Origin: Phytoseiulus persimilis
Taxonomy: Eukaryota; Arthropoda; Arachnida; Mesostigmata; Phytoseiidae
Assembly: GCA_037576195.1 (NCBI GenBank)
Contig: CM075103.1
Location: forward strand, 37,523,250-37,587,249
Direction of reading: 5' to 3'
Length of the DNA stretch: 64,000 nucleotides
This document shows, piece after piece, positions 59,745 to 64,000 of this stretch. A model generated the notes under the pieces. That model made no database searches, was not told the origin of the DNA, and was given only the letters and a program-made list of their open reading frames with translations. The position numbers and the translations under genes were made by a program. Every line of letters begins with the position of its first letter. Position 1 is the first letter of the stretch.

Positions 59745-61159
59745 TGAGCGAGCCCGGTTTGCGCACTCGCAGTAATGACCTTGGATTCCAGCGTTACCGA
59801 TTGTGTTCGCGCTGTATTCGACATAGCTAAGTTCGCTCCTCAAGCGGCGCGATTTGACCCCGATTTCGAGGATATTGCTGATGTCACCGTAATACTTCAA
59901 CTCGATTATGTTCGTGGTTAGAATTTCGGCGATATGTGACATAGATCTGGTACATCTGGCGGTATATCTCAATGAGGGAGATCTCAAGATTTCATACGGT
60001 AATTTCTGAACGAGTCAGCTGTCACTACGGTCCATCGTACTCGGGCTCTGTTCTCCCCTTTTGCTCGAAGTACCTGACTATCAGGAACATTCTTTGTACG
60101 CAACACGCGTCCAGCTATCCCATCGAACATGGCTTGATTGGAGCTTCAACTCTTGCCGAGATCATTGTCCAGGTGGAACGCGATTCTGAGAATTGTCCCA
60201 ATCTTGGCAAGAAGCTTAGTATCGAGTCGATGATCGGAGGCTGGGTATTTCCGTTCCATGGCGCCGTGTACTGCTTCGATGGCCCACCGAATTTCGGTCT
60301 TGAATCGCGACTCATTCGCGTCGTCTGCTAGCCACTACTCACGACCACTCTCAACGACTGGCATGTGGACAGTTGAACCTCCGACCGCCAAGTGTTCTCT
60401 CACATCCCTGAATTCTCTGTTCAGGGAGAAATTCTCCCCGAGAAGTCGTTTCGACCCTTTGCTAGAGCTCACTCCATAATTCCACTACCGTAACAGGTTG
60501 CGACGAATCGAATCATCATGTCGATGATGTACGCTGTACATGTACGAATCGTGGGAGGCTTGCAGAGATGCGCTTTCTCTTGCACAGGGTTCGACTTCCT
60601 CTGGAAAGCGCTGTTGGCGTTCTGGGGGTGGTTCCACTCTCTGCCTCTGAACTCAGCGATGAAAACTATCGCATTAAAAATTGTTGATATTGACATTTGA
60701 CTGGCAGAAACTGGGAGAGAATCGGCGTGGTGTTCGAATAAATTGAAATCAGACGCGCGTTGCAGAGCGCGTTTGCTGGTTAGGCGAGATTTTTTGACTG
60801 ATTTTCTCATGAGCCCTGCGTGGCATGCAAATACGAGTGAAGACTCAACTGAGGCTTTCCTCTGTGGTGGTCAATGCTATCGCAGCCACTCACGTGCCAA
60901 ACCTGGAGGGCTCAAGGGGATGAAACCTCGAAAATCAAGTGCCAACTTGAAAAAAACAGAACCGCGCGGGTCAGCCCTGCATTGTTCATGGACAGAGATC
61001 CCGGAGAAAATCGTCAACCGATCCTCCGTCCTTGAAGAAATGGTCTCGAAAGGAGACAAACATAAAATCGATATTTTTCGGTACTGAACCGTTCGTTCCC
61101 GGGGAGGAAAGCAATCTAGAGTTTTCCGACGGTGAATATTTGAAAGAAAAGCGTCCAAA

Positions 61160-64000
61160 GAGCATCACTCAGCAGAAATGTTTATTTCTTCTCCGACCGA
61201 GATCGGAGGAGGAGCGATCGAGATAACCCGACTGCGTGGACATGATCCACAATAAGCAAGGCATCACACCACACTGTTGAACTCCGAACCCCTGTGTTGG
61301 CCTGAGATAGGACCCCTATCGGCTGTACTTCTTCCCCTCTCTTCTTGTACGGGCTCGATCTTCAGCTTTCTCCGGAGCCTTGCCACATCCAATGGTTACT
61401 TCTCGGAAGACCTGGCGCCTCTTCCTCTCATCTTCTCTCGAAGTCCGACTCGAAATCAACGGAACAATAACCCTCCGGGATCGGATAATACAGGGGAACT
61501 CGAGAAGGACCTTCGTTGGGTACCAACATTGGAATCGCTTCTTTGTCGATCATGGGTCGTGGGTTTCTGATCGGTGCCAATTAGCCTCACTATCGAATCC
61601 TCCGACTCGGAATTGTTCTTCAGCATCCAGGAATCGAAAAGTGCCCTGGTTCGCAGACTGCTCACGAGCACGAGATCTTTCAACGAGGGAAGTGCGCAGA
61701 GTTTTTCACTGAATCCAATTCTTACCTCGGAAAAGTATCTTACTTTCGCTCACTGCAATACGTTGAACGAGTTAAATTTCTTGAGGTCAGGTGTCTCGTG
61801 AGCCGTTCTCATGGGTGTCGAATCAACCTGAGTCTAAATCAGTAAGCTCGGATGACTCGGGTCTGTTTTCTCCTCGTATCTCCCCTCCGCTCGGGTTCTC
61901 GAGACGGGCTGGTCGCAGTGTCCAGGAAGGACTTTCAGAAGCGAGTTATCGAGCAAGTCGAGAATTCAAGCTCCAGAGACACGTTTGGGAGAGTTTCACC
62001 CGCACGTTCGTCCATCGCGGCTGAGCATATCGCTTGTCGGTTGACCTCGCAGTATCTCGGATTCTTTTCTGATCCCGGAGGCTCCCATCGAAACGAGGAA
62101 CTTTCGACTCTAAAGCTGGGATGAGGGGGTTCGAAAGGAAATACTAGCATTCCTCCCGATCCGATCGAGTCCGCTCGCTCAATCGTGTCCCACAACCGGA
62201 ATCTTGAGGAGAACGCCTTCGGACCGGATCAGCTCCTGCTGGCCCGGTAGTTCACTACGACCAAAGTCTTACCAAGCCGAAAGAGGCCAAGCTTGCAGCG
62301 AACACCACAACAACGTACAGAGGTCTTGCCCAGTAGGCAAGCGAAGGACTCGAGACACTCTCGAACTTCCGGGGGAAGAACGCTGGCGACCCTCTGGTGT
62401 GCGGTCGCCGTCAATGGAAAGTTCTTCCAGAACACTGAGATCCCAGGCTCTCTAGCCGGGATCGAAGAAGAATTCCACCAGTTCCTCGCAGCGCGTGCTC
62501 GTCGAGTACAAAGTTGTTCAGCGCAGCAGCATCAAAGTTGTTGCCTTCCGAAACTGCTGTTGATGTGTTCGTTGGGTCGTTCGCCCTTCGGAGTGTTTGA
62601 GGTTACTGTATTGCCAGTCAGATTGGAATTCTTCCACAGACCACCAAGAGCTTGCTCCTGCTGCTGCTGCCGCCGTTATATCGGCGCCTAGCTGGCTGCA
62701 TTCCAGCTTAGTTGTTGCGACAGGAAAAGAACCACTACGCTTAGACTCGCTATTGCCAGCGATCCAAGCAGCGAGCCGAACTGTAAGACACAGGGCTCCT
62801 CCAATCAGTAAATTTCCCTCCGCCCCCTGTCTGGATGTTCTTGCGACACTTCCACCGCTCGATTGGAACCAGTGTAGACCTGACGCATGCCTACAGAGAA
62901 TATTTCGAGAATGCGGCCGAAAACATTGGAAAAAGCGAAAGAGCGGCTGCTTAATGGAAACCGCCCCTTGGTGGGCATCGAATATAAGTTTCTGATCTGA
63001 CTCTTCCCTCTCGGTCCACGACGATTTTCTGTCTGTTTCTTTCTCCATCCTGTGGCCTCCCGAACCTCCTCTTTCCATCCAGCTCAGCTCATATACCACT
63101 GATGGGCGCAATATTTTCTGCTGATGAAGATCAAGATGAAAATATCACGAGCGACCAGGGATCCCTCGAGAGGTCGTAATTCTGCTTCCGAGGGATTCCG
63201 GACCGAACCACGCAGGAGGATGCGTCACGATTAACGATTTATCGCTCAAGGTATAAAGCACCAGGGTATTCTCATTGCATTTTTTTTTGGAGAATACTTA
63301 GCGCGAGATCGAGACTGCAACAGGAATGATTTGATATGTTTTCTGGGACTAATTCTTTCAACTCGACTTCGGTTGATTTAATATCGATCAAAACGAAAAT
63401 CACGTGTTCGACCAACCGCCTTCCTACGCTCCTCTCGCGGAGATCTCTTCCGTTCAGGTTTGCGAAGAATTCAAATACCTTTGGTCATCGGAGGAAGCTC
63501 GGAATCCATGGTGGTGAGGGTTCAGCCTCTGACACCGTGAAGCTCTTCGTATCGCGTTACGCGCCAACTTGCCCGAACCCGCAGTAGTTTTCTAGTACGT
63601 GTTTGATCTAAGTCATCTCCACTCATCCAACCAAGGCTGAGCAACTGGAACCGATCCCAAGCTTCGATTTTGGATTGTTCAAGCGCTTTTTGACTGTTTG
63701 CATAGCAGCCACGAGTAGTCTACCCATCCTCGAGGAATGAACGAGGAAGCCCATCGACCCCCCAGCTTCGATCAAAGCATCGCAGGAGCCATTCCGACCG
63801 ACCCGAGCCAACGAGGTCCATTGCAAAGAAGCGGAGGGGGGCGGGGCGGGCGAGAGGCAGCGTCGGACAAAGTAGATCCTGCATTACGTAAGTTCTGTTC
63901 GATCCCCGGCTCCGCTGCGATTCTCTCGAGACTGCGGCTCTCTGGTAGTTAGCTCCAGTCCTCTTCAGTTGTTGCTGATGTCGTCCGCTCATCGAGATTA
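61160..64000. other. Terminal interval without confident genes
   Basis: Open frames up to 197 codons occur (62518-63111 minus, overlapping 62293-62995 plus), including a CTG/CAG-type run at about 62650-62672 giving Ala or Cys runs. None has a recognised domain. Confidence 0.4.

Larger units (their letters stand above)
57358..60810 (-). pseudogene. DDE_Tnp_4-type transposase with SWIM-like tail, interrupted
   Basis: Minus strand, from 60810 downward. Recognisable blocks in order are QEKAHLCKP and TAYIID (60.5-60.6 kb), LNREFRDV (cf. DRGFRDV), SRFKTEIRWAIEAVHG (cf. SRFVTKVRWVVE.V.G; 60.25-60.32 kb), LLAKIGTILRIAFHL, and an SWIM-like YCECANRARS (59.75 kb). After a 2.2-kb insertion the frame resumes with VGLSS and AIVFYLTHTRYL (57.4-57.5 kb), which fits the end of SWIM domains in this family. 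In-frame stops (a TAG just before WLADDAN, a TGA after DNDLGKS), frame changes and loss of the second SWIM Cys/His pair show it is dead. Traces of an N-terminal part may reach about 61.15 kb. Identified from remembered family motifs, not a search. Confidence 0.75.

Overview
This is eukaryotic nuclear DNA from an invertebrate, most likely an arthropod. The evidence is a spliced leucine-rich-repeat receptor gene with a consensus GT-AG intron, intronless secreted-protein genes with TATA plus TCAGT-type initiators and AATAAA signals, and decayed non-LTR, hAT, DDE_Tnp_4/SWIM and Tc5-like elements. There is no sign of operons, ribosome binding sites or CRISPR. A mite or tick would fit the roughly 50% GC and compact genes, but that is inference; no species marker is visible.

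Layout. (1) 2.3-5.4 kb, plus strand: a two-exon gene for a 655-residue single-pass LRR membrane protein (Tartan/Capricious-like architecture) with a pyrimidine-rich 1.1-kb intron. (2) 5.5-17 kb: gene-poor, with a long GA microsatellite. (3) 17-28.4 kb, minus strand: four co-oriented, apparently intronless genes for small secreted proteins. They form two pairs of diverged paralogues (17.1/20.1 kb and 23.8/27.4 kb). All four carry the same core-promoter grammar (GC..AAAAGG box, then an initiator about 24-25 bp later), an ATG 86-118 bp downstream, and an AATAAA about 90-125 bp after the stop. One has ten 27-bp repeats. I recognise neither protein family; this cluster is the best candidate for an undescribed system. 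(4) 18.2-19.1 kb: inside the cluster, a decayed non-LTR reverse transcriptase fragment with a 186-bp hAT-type MITE inserted in it. (5) 28.6-57 kb: mostly noncoding, with a 5'-truncated reverse transcriptase at 33 kb, a possible RT scrap at 43 kb, strand-biased low-complexity tracts and several weak coding candidates. (6) 57.3-61 kb: a nested transposon. A Tc5-like element with 284-bp terminal inverted repeats sits in a CTNAG target, with a TGA duplication, inside the SWIM region of a minus-strand DDE_Tnp_4-type transposase pseudogene. (7) 61-64 kb: no confident gene.

The LRR gene and the four secreted-protein genes are the only features I regard as functional host genes with good support. The secreted genes look like a locally duplicated, commonly regulated unit; the LRR receptor is unrelated to them.
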